NCBI RefSeq assembly: GCF_014201095.1 | Contig: NZ_JACHDN010000001.1 | Coordinates: forward strand, 2,666,001-2,730,000 | Direction of reading: 5' to 3' | Source: Cellulomonas hominis | Lineage (GTDB): Bacteria; Actinomycetota; Actinomycetes; Actinomycetales; Cellulomonadaceae | DNA length: 64,000 nt | Shown here: positions 54,426 through 64,000 of the stretch, piece by piece | How positions within the stretch are numbered: the first letter of the stretch is position 1 | How the letters are laid out: every line of letters begins with the position of its first letter | Translations under genes and position numbers: made by a program | Notes under the pieces: model-generated | Seen by the model: the letters and a program-made list of their open reading frames with translations, nothing else | What the model was told of the DNA's origin: nothing | The model's database searches: none

Positions 54426-55354
54426 TGACCGCGATCCCCCTCGACCGGACGGCGGCGGGCGGCGGGCTGCCCCGCCCCCGCCGCCGGCCGGGCCGGACCG
54501 CGCTGCGGCTGGTCCCGCTGCTGCCCGCGGTGGTCCTCATGCTGGTGTTCCTGGCCGGCCCGGTGCTGTGGTCGTTCTACGGGTCGCTCACGAACCAGGC
54601 GCTCACCGGCTACCGGGCGGCGAACCCCGAGTTCGTCGGGCTGGACAACTACGCCGCGCTGCTGACCGACGACGGGTTCTGGAAGGCCGTCGTGCTGACC
54701 GTCGTGTTCGTCGGGGCGTCCGCGGTGATCGGGCAGAACGTGCTCGGCATGGTCCTCGCGCTGCTGCTGCGGGCCTCCGCCCGGCCGCTGCGCGCGGTGG
54801 TGTCGGCGCTGGTGGTCATGGCGTGGGTGCTGCCGGAGATCGTCGCGGCGTTCGCGCTGTACGCCTTCTTCTCCACCGACGGCACGCTGAACCAGGTGCT
54901 CGGCTGGGTCGGGCTCGAGGGGCCGACGTGGCTGATCTCGCTGCCGATGCTGTCCGTGATCCTCGCGAACATCTGGCGGGGCACCGCGTTCTCGATGATG
55001 GTCTACGGCGCGGCGCTGTCGGAGGTGCCCCCGGACGTCACGGAGGCCGCCGCCATCGACGGCGCGACCGGGCCGCAGCGGTTCTTCCGGATCACGCTGC
55101 CGATGATCCGCCGGTCCGTGTCGACCAACCTCATGCTCACGACGCTGCAGACCCTCGCGGTGTTCACCCTGATCTGGGTGATGACCGGCGGCGGGCCCGG
55201 CACCGACTCCTCGACGCTGCCCGTGCTGGCGTACCAGGAGGCGTTCAAGTTCGCCCAGGTCGGCTACGGCACCGCCATCGCCACGGTGACCCTCGTCGTC
55301 GGCGCGGTGTTCTCGATCGTGTACATCCGCGTGCTCAAGCCGGAGGTGGACTGA
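54425..55354 (+). CDS. ABC sugar permease, MalF/UgpA type
   Basis: 309 aa, six helices. The ATPase-contact EAA loop is seen at DVTEAAAIDGATGPQRFFRI. N-terminal helix RLVPLLPAVVLMLVFLAGPV and the large periplasmic loop are typical of CUT1 permeases. It is coupled to the genes on both sides by overlapping stop and start codons. Confidence 0.93.
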   Translation: MTAIPLDRTAAGGGLPRPRRRPGRTALRLVPLLPAVVLMLVFLAGPVLWSFYGSLTNQALTGYRAANPEFVGLDNYAALLTDDGFWKAVVLTVVFVGASAVIGQNVLGMVLALLLRASARPLRAVVSALVVMAWVLPEIVAAFALYAFFSTDGTLNQVLGWVGLEGPTWLISLPMLSVILANIWRGTAFSMMVYGAALSEVPPDVTEAAAIDGATGPQRFFRITLPMIRRSVSTNLMLTTLQTLAVFTLIWVMTGGGPGTDSSTLPVLAYQEAFKFAQVGYGTAIATVTLVVGAVFSIVYIRVLKPEVD

Positions 55355-56259
55355 TGGCCGCGCTCACCGCCCCGACGGCCCCCGCGGCCGTCCCGGGCCG
55401 GCCCCGCCGGGAGCGCCGGGTGCCCTCGGTCGCCGCGCCCCGGCGGCGCACGGGCCGGGTGCTCGTCGCGGTCGCGCTGGTCGCCGTCGGGATCGCGTTC
55501 CTCGTGCCGCTCGCGTGGATCGTGCTCGCGTCGCTCGACCCGGCGGCGACGGTGTCCGTGAAGGTGCCGGAGACGTTCACCCGGGACAACTTCGCGGAGA
55601 TCCTCACCTGGGAAGGGACGTTCCGGCCGCTGTGGAACTCCACGGTCATCTCCGGCGGGACGGCGGTCATCACCGTGCTGGCGTCGGTGCTCGCGGCCTA
55701 CCCGCTGTCCCGGTACCAGATGCGGTTCCGCAAGCCGTTCCTCTACACGATCCTGTTCGGCACCTGCCTGCCGATCACCGCGATGATGGTCCCGGTCTAC
55801 GCGCTGTTCGTGAACCTCGGGCTGCTGGACTCGGTGCCCGGCACGGTGTTCTTCCTGGCGGCGACGTCGCTGCCCATGGCGATCTGGATGACCAAGAACT
55901 TCATGGACTCCGTGCCGGTGTCCCTGGAGGAGGCCGCGTGGGTGGACGGCGCGGGGTCGATGACCGCGTTGCGCCGCATCGTCGTGCCGCTCATGCGCCC
56001 GGGGATCGCGGTGGTGTTCATCTTCGTGTTCACGGGGGCGTGGGGGAACTTCTTCGTCCCGTTCGTCCTGCTGTTCTCGCCGGACAACCAGCCGGCGGCC
56101 GTCGCGATCTACTCGTTCTTCGGCACGTACGGCACCGTCGCCTACGGCCGGCTCGCGGCCTTCTCGATCCTCTACTCCGTCCCGGTCCTCGTGCTGTACC
56201 TGCTGGTGCAGCGGTTCTCGGGCGGCTCGTTCGCGATGTCCGGGGCCGTCAAGGGCTGA
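55354..56259 (+). CDS. ABC sugar permease, MalG/UgpE type
   Basis: 301 aa, six helices. The EAA loop reads SLEEAAWVDGAGSMTALRRI. A Pro/Arg-rich N-terminus of 33 residues precedes the first helix. It completes the membrane channel with the previous gene. No ATP-binding subunit is encoded in the operon, so a shared multisugar ATPase (MsiK type) elsewhere must energise it. Confidence 0.93.
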   Translation: MAALTAPTAPAAVPGRPRRERRVPSVAAPRRRTGRVLVAVALVAVGIAFLVPLAWIVLASLDPAATVSVKVPETFTRDNFAEILTWEGTFRPLWNSTVISGGTAVITVLASVLAAYPLSRYQMRFRKPFLYTILFGTCLPITAMMVPVYALFVNLGLLDSVPGTVFFLAATSLPMAIWMTKNFMDSVPVSLEEAAWVDGAGSMTALRRIVVPLMRPGIAVVFIFVFTGAWGNFFVPFVLLFSPDNQPAAVAIYSFFGTYGTVAYGRLAAFSILYSVPVLVLYLLVQRFSGGSFAMSGAVKG

Positions 56260-56302
56260 CGCCCGCGCCCGTGCCCCACGCCCATCCCACGGAAGGTGAC
56301 CC

Positions 56303-59371
<3,069 letters not shown>

Positions 59372-59496
59372 CCGGGCACCGCACAGGCTGGTTCCAGGCG
59401 CGGCTCAGGGTCGTGCCAGGGTTCGGCGGCAGCGTCGGCGCTGGTGACGGCCGCGCCGCCGCCGGACCCGACCCGCCCCGCACCAGGAAGCCACCG

Positions 59497-60456
59497 ATGA
59501 CCGCACGCCCCGCCGCGATGGCGAAGCTCCCCAAGAAGGACCGCAAGGCGCTCGCCCGGGAGCTCGCCCGGATCGAGCGGGAGCGGCAGGAGCGACGGCG
59601 ACGGCGCAACCGGCGGCTCGGCTGGGCCGGGGCGGGCACCGCGGTGGTCGCCGCGGGGGTGGTGGCGGCGCTCGCGGTGCAGGCGTCCGTGCGGGCGGGG
59701 CAGATCGGGCCGCTGAACATGGAGTCCGACGGCATCGTGCTCGGCGGCGACGGGAGCGCGGTGACCGCCGGGCGCACCGGCGCGCTCGACCCCGGGGACT
59801 CGCCGATCGCCACGGCCGTCGACCGGACCTCCGGCGTGCTGGACCTCGTGCTCTACCTCGACTACCGCTCGCCGGAGGCCGCGGCGTTCTGGTCGGCGAA
59901 CGGCGCGGCGGTCGAGGAGTGGGTCACGGCGGGGTACGCGACGCTCGAGCTGCACCCGCTGGCGCTCGCGGACGGCGCGGACGGCGCGGAGGGCGACTAC
60001 TCCCTGCGCGCGGCCGGCGCGCTGGCGTGCGTGGCGGACACGGCGCCGGACTCCGCGCTGAGCGTGCACGACGCGCTGCTGGCCGCCCAGCCCGACCTCG
60101 ACGAGGACGGCCTGGACGACGACGACCTGGTGGCTCTGGTGCAGAACGCCGGGGTGACCGACGAGACCGTCGCCGGCTGCGTGACCTCCGGGTCGTTCAC
60201 CGACTGGGCCCGGGAGGCCACCGACCGCGCGGCGCAGGCGGTCCCGTTCGACGTCGGCGCGGTGACCACCAGCCCGGTGCTGCTGGTCGGGGGGCAGGAG
60301 TACACGGGCGCGCTCGACGACCCGGACGCGCTCACGGCCTTCATCGAGCAGGTGAGCACCCAGCTCGCCGACGAGGCGGCCGCGGCGGAGGCGGCGGCGT
60401 CGCCGAGCCCGACGGCGTCGGCGGACCCGGGCGCGACGGCCGACCCGACGCCCTGA
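59497..60456 (+). CDS. Membrane-anchored DsbA-like thioredoxin-fold protein lacking CXXC
   Basis: 319 aa. A very basic N-terminal tail with a coiled stretch of Arg/Glu (KKDRKALARELARIERERQE) precedes one helix (about 43-65), then an extracytoplasmic thioredoxin_4/DsbA-like domain. The segment that normally carries F-x-D-x-x-C-P-x-C reads LYLDYRSPEAAAFW: both Cys are replaced. Two other Cys (ALACVADTA, VAGCVTSGS) remain, and the cis-Pro loop is TTSPVLLVGGQ. The fold is clear, but redox activity through CXXC is not possible. A second start lies at 59518. It is convergent with the oxidoreductase. Confidence 0.85.
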   Translation: MTARPAAMAKLPKKDRKALARELARIERERQERRRRRNRRLGWAGAGTAVVAAGVVAALAVQASVRAGQIGPLNMESDGIVLGGDGSAVTAGRTGALDPGDSPIATAVDRTSGVLDLVLYLDYRSPEAAAFWSANGAAVEEWVTAGYATLELHPLALADGADGAEGDYSLRAAGALACVADTAPDSALSVHDALLAAQPDLDEDGLDDDDLVALVQNAGVTDETVAGCVTSGSFTDWAREATDRAAQAVPFDVGAVTTSPVLLVGGQEYTGALDDPDALTAFIEQVSTQLADEAAAAEAAASPSPTASADPGATADPTP

Positions 60457-60462
60457 CGGAGG

Positions 60463-61752
60463 TCAGCCGGCCAGCGTCCGCGCGAGCGGCACGCCCGGGT
60501 CCGCCGCCCGGGCCCGGTCGAGCACCGGCAGCGCCGGCCCGGAGAACAGCCGCCGCGCCCCGCCGACGTCCCGCGGCCGGTCCACGGTGAACACCGCGGT
60601 GAGCCGGTCGGAGCCGGGGGCGAACCAGAGCGCCGACCAGCCCTCGCCGCCCGCGGGGTCGCCGCGCAGCACCAGCTCGTCGCCGTCGCCCGGCAGGCCG
60701 TGCAGCGCCAGCTCGTGCCCGAGCTGGGTGGAGAACACGTACGGCGCGGGGTCGGGCTCGGCGGGCGGGTGGCCGAGCAGCCCCGCGACGGCGGTGGCCG
60801 GGCCGCGGAGCGCCGCGTCCCAGTGCCCGCCGGGCACCCAGCCGTGCCGCGCGGAGCGCCGGGTGGCCGCGTCGCCCACGACGCGCACGTGCGCCGGCCC
60901 GTCGACGGGGGCGTGCGCCTCGTCCACGCGGACCGCGCCGTCCGGGCCGACCGGCAGGGCGCCCGCCAGCCAGCCGGTCGCCGGCCGGGCGCCGACGGCC
61001 GCGAGGACCGCGTCGGCCGGGAGCACCTCGCCGTCGGCGAGCGTCACCGCGCCGGCCTCGACCGCGGCGACCGCGACCCCGGTGCGCAGCCGCACCCCCG
61101 CGGCGGCGTACCAGGGCACCGTCAGCGCCCCGACCCCCGCGCCCAGCACCGTGCCGAGCGGCGCCTCGCGCGCCTCCACCACCGTGACGTCCGCACCCGC
61201 GGCGGCGGCGACCGTCGCGACCTCCGCGCCGACCCAGCCCGCCCCGATGACGACGAGCCGCACCCCCGCGGCCCGCCCGCCGCCGAGGGCGGCCCGGAGC
61301 CGCTCTGCGTCCGCCGCGGTGTGCAGCGTCAGGGCGCTCGGCCACGCGGGCGGCCGGACCGCGGCGGCGCCGGTCGCGAGCACCGCGGCGTCCGCCGCGA
61401 CGGTGCCGTCCGCGGTGCGCACGACGACCCCGGGCCCCGCGAGGTCCAGCCCGGTCGCCGCGGTGCCGAGCCGCACCTCGTCGGCGAGCGCGAGCGCGTC
61501 CGCGCCGAGCTCGTCGGCCAGCCACGCGGGCGCCGGGCGGTCCAGCAGGTGCTTCGACAGCGGCGGCCGGTCGTACGGTGCGACGGGCTCGGCGCCGAGC
61601 ACGGTCACCCGGCCCGTGAACCCCTGGGCCCGGAGCTCGAGGACGGTGCGCGCCCCGGCGAGCCCGGCCCCGACGACGACCACGGACCCGGGCGGCGCCG
61701 CGGTCCGGCCGGGCGCGGGGGCGAGGGCGTCGGGACGACCGGGTGCGGGCAC
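60463..61752 (-). CDS. FAD-dependent NAD(P)H:ferredoxin reductase-like protein
   Basis: 429 aa. Two dinucleotide folds: FAD at SVVVVGAGLAGARTVLELRA, NAD(P)H at LVVIGAGWVGAEVATVAAAA, and the second FAD motif with Asp in HVRVVGDAAT. The C-terminal domain ends in a reductase-clamp-like fold. This matches ferredoxin/rubredoxin and putidaredoxin reductases. No ferredoxin or oxygenase is adjacent, so the electron acceptor is unknown. GTG start with TACCGT 6 nt upstream. Confidence 0.9.
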   Translation of the reverse strand: MPAPGRPDALAPAPGRTAAPPGSVVVVGAGLAGARTVLELRAQGFTGRVTVLGAEPVAPYDRPPLSKHLLDRPAPAWLADELGADALALADEVRLGTAATGLDLAGPGVVVRTADGTVAADAAVLATGAAAVRPPAWPSALTLHTAADAERLRAALGGGRAAGVRLVVIGAGWVGAEVATVAAAAGADVTVVEAREAPLGTVLGAGVGALTVPWYAAAGVRLRTGVAVAAVEAGAVTLADGEVLPADAVLAAVGARPATGWLAGALPVGPDGAVRVDEAHAPVDGPAHVRVVGDAATRRSARHGWVPGGHWDAALRGPATAVAGLLGHPPAEPDPAPYVFSTQLGHELALHGLPGDGDELVLRGDPAGGEGWSALWFAPGSDRLTAVFTVDRPRDVGGARRLFSGPALPVLDRARAADPGVPLARTLAG

Positions 61753-61758
61753 CCCGCC

Positions 61759-61764
61759 ACGGTA
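61759..61764 (-). promoter_or_regulatory. -10 element of FAD oxidoreductase gene (leaderless)
   Basis: Minus-strand TACCGT, 6 nt before GTG at 61752. Confidence 0.45.
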
Positions 61765-61857
61765 GCCGCGCAGGCCGCGGGTCCGCCCGCAGGGGACGGG
61801 GGTACCCTCGGACCCGGCGCGCGGAGGTCGCGCGGAACCGGCCGGAGGGAGCGTGAC

Positions 61858-62235
61858 GTGAGCCGCGAGGACACGCCCCTCCCGCTGCCCGATCCGGTCC
61901 CGCCCACGGAGGAGCGGTTCGACGCCGAGGGCCGCCCGCTCGACCCCCGGGCCATCGCGCGGGCCTCGCTCGCCGCCGACCGGAACTGGTCGCTGTGGGT
62001 GGTCTCGGGCGCCGTCGCCCTCAGCGTGGCGGTCGCGGTCGTCGCGGGCACGCCGACGGGCGCGCTCGTGCTGGCGGTCTTCCTCGCGTGCTGCGCCGTC
62101 GTCCGCGGGGTGGTGCGCGGTGGGCCGGCCGCCCTCGTCGTCCGCAGCCGGGTCACCGACGTCACGGTGCTCGCGGCGCTGGCGATCGCGATCGGCGTGC
62201 TGTCCCAGATCGTCCCGGTCCCCGTCGTCCCCTGA
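61858..62235 (+). CDS. DUF3017 membrane protein
   Basis: 125 aa. A cytosolic N-terminus of about 45 residues, then three helices (LWVVSGAVALSVAVAVVAGT, ALVLAVFLACCAVVRGVVRG, VTVLAALAIAIGVLSQIVPV). DUF3017 is of unknown function, widespread in Actinobacteria and often near one-carbon or purine genes. GGAGGGAGC precedes the GTG; a TACCCT box at 61803-61808 may be the promoter. Confidence 0.82.
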   Translation: MSREDTPLPLPDPVPPTEERFDAEGRPLDPRAIARASLAADRNWSLWVVSGAVALSVAVAVVAGTPTGALVLAVFLACCAVVRGVVRGGPAALVVRSRVTDVTVLAALAIAIGVLSQIVPVPVVP

Positions 62236-62268
62236 GCCGGCTCCTGAGCCGGCGCCGGCCCGGACACG

Positions 62269-62307
62269 CCGCGGGGCGGCGACCCGGACCGGGCCGCCGC
62301 CCCGCGG
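62269..62307. terminator. Bidirectional hairpin terminator, DUF3017 / aquaporin
   Basis: 13-bp stem CCGCGGGGCGGCG with its complement and a 13-nt loop, between two convergent stops. Confidence 0.7.
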
Positions 62308-62323
62308 GCGCGTCGTGCGGAGG

Positions 62324-63373
62324 TCAGCGCTGCGGCTGCACCTCGACCTCGACCTCGTCCAGCTCGATCTCCTCGTCCAGCAGGTCGTCGTCCTGCGGCT
62401 CCGCGGCGAAGGCGCGGTACAGCAGCGCCGCGATCGCCGCACCGACCAGCGGCGCGACCCAGAACACCCAGAGCTGGCCCCAGGCCCAGGACTCCGAGAA
62501 GATCGCCGCGGCCGTGGCGCGCGCCGGGTTCAGGGCGCCGCCGGTGACCGGGTAGGCGACGAGCACGGCGAACGCGACCGTCAGGCCGACCGCGAACGCG
62601 GCCTGCTGGCGGGTGCCGCGCCGGTCGGTCGCGCCCAGGTAGACGCCGACGAGGATCGCGGCGAGGACGGCCTCGATCAGCAGCGCCGCGAGCAGCCCGA
62701 AGCCGGTGCCGCCCGTCGACTGCGCGATCGGGGAGTGGGCCTCGAAGCCGTTCGCGGTGCCGCTGAAGAACGACCGCTCGTTGCCGGTCAGCGCCTCCAG
62801 CGACGTGCTGGCGACGAACAGCACGGCCGCGGCGAGCGCGCCGCCGACGAGCTGCGCCAGCCAGTAGGGGACCACGTGGCCCCACGGGGTGCGGCCGGCG
62901 AGCGCCGAGCCGAGGGTGATCGCCGGGTTGAAGTGCCCGCCCGAGACGTGCGCCACCGCGATGAACGCGCCGATCGTGCCGAACCCGAAGCCGAGCGCGA
63001 CGCCGATGACACCCGCGCCGGTGACCGACGCGAACAGCGCGGCCCCCAGGCCGGCGAGCAGCACGACGAAGGTGCCGAACAGCTCGGCGCCGACGCGGGC
63101 GACGAGCGACGGGCCGGTGAGCGTGGCGCGCACGGCCGCGATCTCGACCTCGCCGGCCTCGACGTCGACCGGGGCGGGCCGCGCGGTGCCGTAGCCGCTC
63201 GCGGCGCCGTAGCCGACGGGGACCGCGGCGGGCGCGGGGGCGGCGGCGGGGGCCGGGGCGGCGGTGGGCTGCGCGGCGGGCGCGGGCTGCGCGGGCGGCG
63301 CGGCGGGCGCGGTGCTCTCGGCGGGGCCGTCCGGGACCTCGGCGGGCTCGGGCTTGTCCTGAGGCATGTTCAT
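62324..63373 (-). CDS. Aquaporin (MIP family channel) with extended termini
   Basis: 349 aa, longer than the usual 230-250. Six helices and two NPA half-helices: [14 protein letters not shown] and [14 protein letters not shown]. The first 90 residues are a Pro/Ala-rich cytosolic extension and the last 25 are strongly acidic ([18 protein letters not shown]). The channel passes water and perhaps small neutral solutes; AqpZ-like residues favour water. The start is the first of two ATGs three codons apart (63373; alternative 63367). It is divergent from icd. Confidence 0.93.
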   Translation of the reverse strand: MNMPQDKPEPAEVPDGPAESTAPAAPPAQPAPAAQPTAAPAPAAAPAPAAVPVGYGAASGYGTARPAPVDVEAGEVEIAAVRATLTGPSLVARVGAELFGTFVVLLAGLGAALFASVTGAGVIGVALGFGFGTIGAFIAVAHVSGGHFNPAITLGSALAGRTPWGHVVPYWLAQLVGGALAAAVLFVASTSLEALTGNERSFFSGTANGFEAHSPIAQSTGGTGFGLLAALLIEAVLAAILVGVYLGATDRRGTRQQAAFAVGLTVAFAVLVAYPVTGGALNPARATAAAIFSESWAWGQLWVFWVAPLVGAAIAALLYRAFAAEPQDDDLLDEEIELDEVEVEVQPQR

Positions 63374-63553
63374 CCGTTCGTCCGGGGTGCGGTGGCGGCG
63401 CGGCCCCGCGGAGGGCGGGGTGCTCGGCGCCGGTCCGGCGCCGGGCGGTGGTCCCGCACCCGGGCCGGGCACATCCGTCCAGCATGCCACGGTCGGCTGT
63501 GCGGCGCCTGGACATCGGCGCGGTCGCGGGCCGCGAAGTCTCTCGACGTCAAG

Positions 63554-63559
63554 TAATCT
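63554..63559 (+). promoter_or_regulatory. icd -10 element (leaderless)
   Basis: TAATCT, 7 nt, then ATG at 63567. This is the clearest -10 in the window. Confidence 0.55.
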
Positions 63560-63566
63560 GGCGCCC

Positions 63567-64000
63567 ATGGCGAAGATCACGGTGGTTGGACCGGTCGTCG
63601 AGCTCGACGGTGACGAGATGACGCGGATCATCTGGCAGTTCATCAAGGACCGCCTGATCCATCCGTACCTCGACATCGACCTGCGCTACTACGACCTCTC
63701 GATCGAGAACCGCGACGCGACGGACGACCAGGTCACGGTCGACGCCGCGCACGCGATCAAGGAGCACGGCGTCGGCGTCAAGTGCGCGACGATCACCCCG
63801 GACGAGGCCCGGGTCGAGGAGTTCGGCCTCAAGAAGATGTGGCGCTCACCGAACGGGACGATCCGCAACATCCTCGGCGGCGTGGTGTTCCGCGAGCCGA
63901 TCATCATCAGCAACATCCCGCGCCTGGTGCCGGGCTGGAACAAGCCGATCATCATCGGCCGCCACGCCCACGGCGACCAGTACAAGGCGACCGACTTCAC
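63567..64000 (+). CDS. icd: NADP-dependent isocitrate dehydrogenase (3' end beyond window)
   Basis: First 144 residues. The start [20 protein letters not shown] and [20 protein letters not shown], then [20 protein letters not shown], are those of the homodimeric NADP enzyme of type II (as in mammals and many Actinobacteria), which oxidises isocitrate to 2-oxoglutarate. The substrate Ser/Asn loop ([12 protein letters not shown]) is present. The gene continues past 64000. Confidence 0.96.
   Translation, partial: MAKITVVGPVVELDGDEMTRIIWQFIKDRLIHPYLDIDLRYYDLSIENRDATDDQVTVDAAHAIKEHGVGVKCATITPDEARVEEFGLKKMWRSPNGTIRNILGGVVFREPIIISNIPRLVPGWNKPIIIGRHAHGDQYKATDF

Overview
The window is chromosomal DNA from a high-GC actinobacterium. 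Codon third positions are almost all G or C, GTG starts are frequent, and many genes carry a TANNNT hexamer 6-8 nt before the start codon, which suggests leaderless mRNAs. Gene content and order (a bldM-like gene beside guaB and guaB3; DUF3817 beside guaA; sucC-sucD-perM-purN-purH; MSMEG-type DUF222/HNH genes) fit a Micrococcales lineage such as Cellulomonas or a relative. This placement is inferred from order and style, not from a database search. About 46 protein genes are supported. I saw no rRNA, tRNA, CRISPR array or insertion sequence.

Layout. 1-8 kb: a MerR-type regulator cut by the window edge, a BldM-like orphan response regulator, guaB, an XRE-MurA fusion, a DEDDh exonuclease, a DJ-1/PfpI protein and guaB3. 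8.05-8.55 kb: a noncoding array of CCGATNTCGG units, the most unusual noncoding DNA here. 8.7-14.2 kb: a fructose PTS operon (DeoR regulator, 1-phosphofructokinase, EIIA, EIIBC, enzyme I). 14.3-24.9 kb: an aldehyde dehydrogenase, a TPR-GGDEF protein, the acetyl-phosphate block ackA-pta-xfp, and a SURF1 protein. 24.9-28.5 kb: a heterodimeric ABC exporter with one degenerate ATPase. 28.6-31.6 kb: DUF3817, guaA, then a long structured leader and a small membrane protein. 31.6-36.8 kb: a LiaFSR-like envelope-stress divergon (PspC/LiaF-like protein, PspC histidine kinase, NarL-type regulator) and two small membrane proteins. 36.8-42 kb: a DUF222/HNH gene with flanking repeats, pcrA, an AIM24 protein. 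42-50 kb: a Clp-N/HTH pair, sucCD, perM, purN, a ZTP riboswitch and purH. 50-56.3 kb: a ROK regulator, a quinone oxidoreductase, an XRE/membrane-protein pair with twin operators, and a sugar ABC importer. 56.3-64 kb: GH38 alpha-mannosidase, a DsbA-like protein without CXXC, an FAD oxidoreductase, DUF3017, an aquaporin and the start of icd.

How the genes work together. Three purine themes recur: IMP to GMP (guaB, guaA), the last steps to IMP (purN, purH under a ZTP riboswitch), and guaB3. Central carbon is covered by fructose uptake, phosphoketolase with Pta/AckA, sucCD and icd. The ABC importer and mannosidase form one mannoside-utilisation operon. Several small regulators appear to control themselves through inverted repeats that can be read directly: XRE-MurA, the Clp-N/HTH pair and the XRE/membrane pair. 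One operator type, TATCTC-N6-GAGATA, lies both at the XRE-MurA promoter and at the sucCD promoter, which suggests an undescribed link between a cell-wall enzyme fusion and the TCA cycle.
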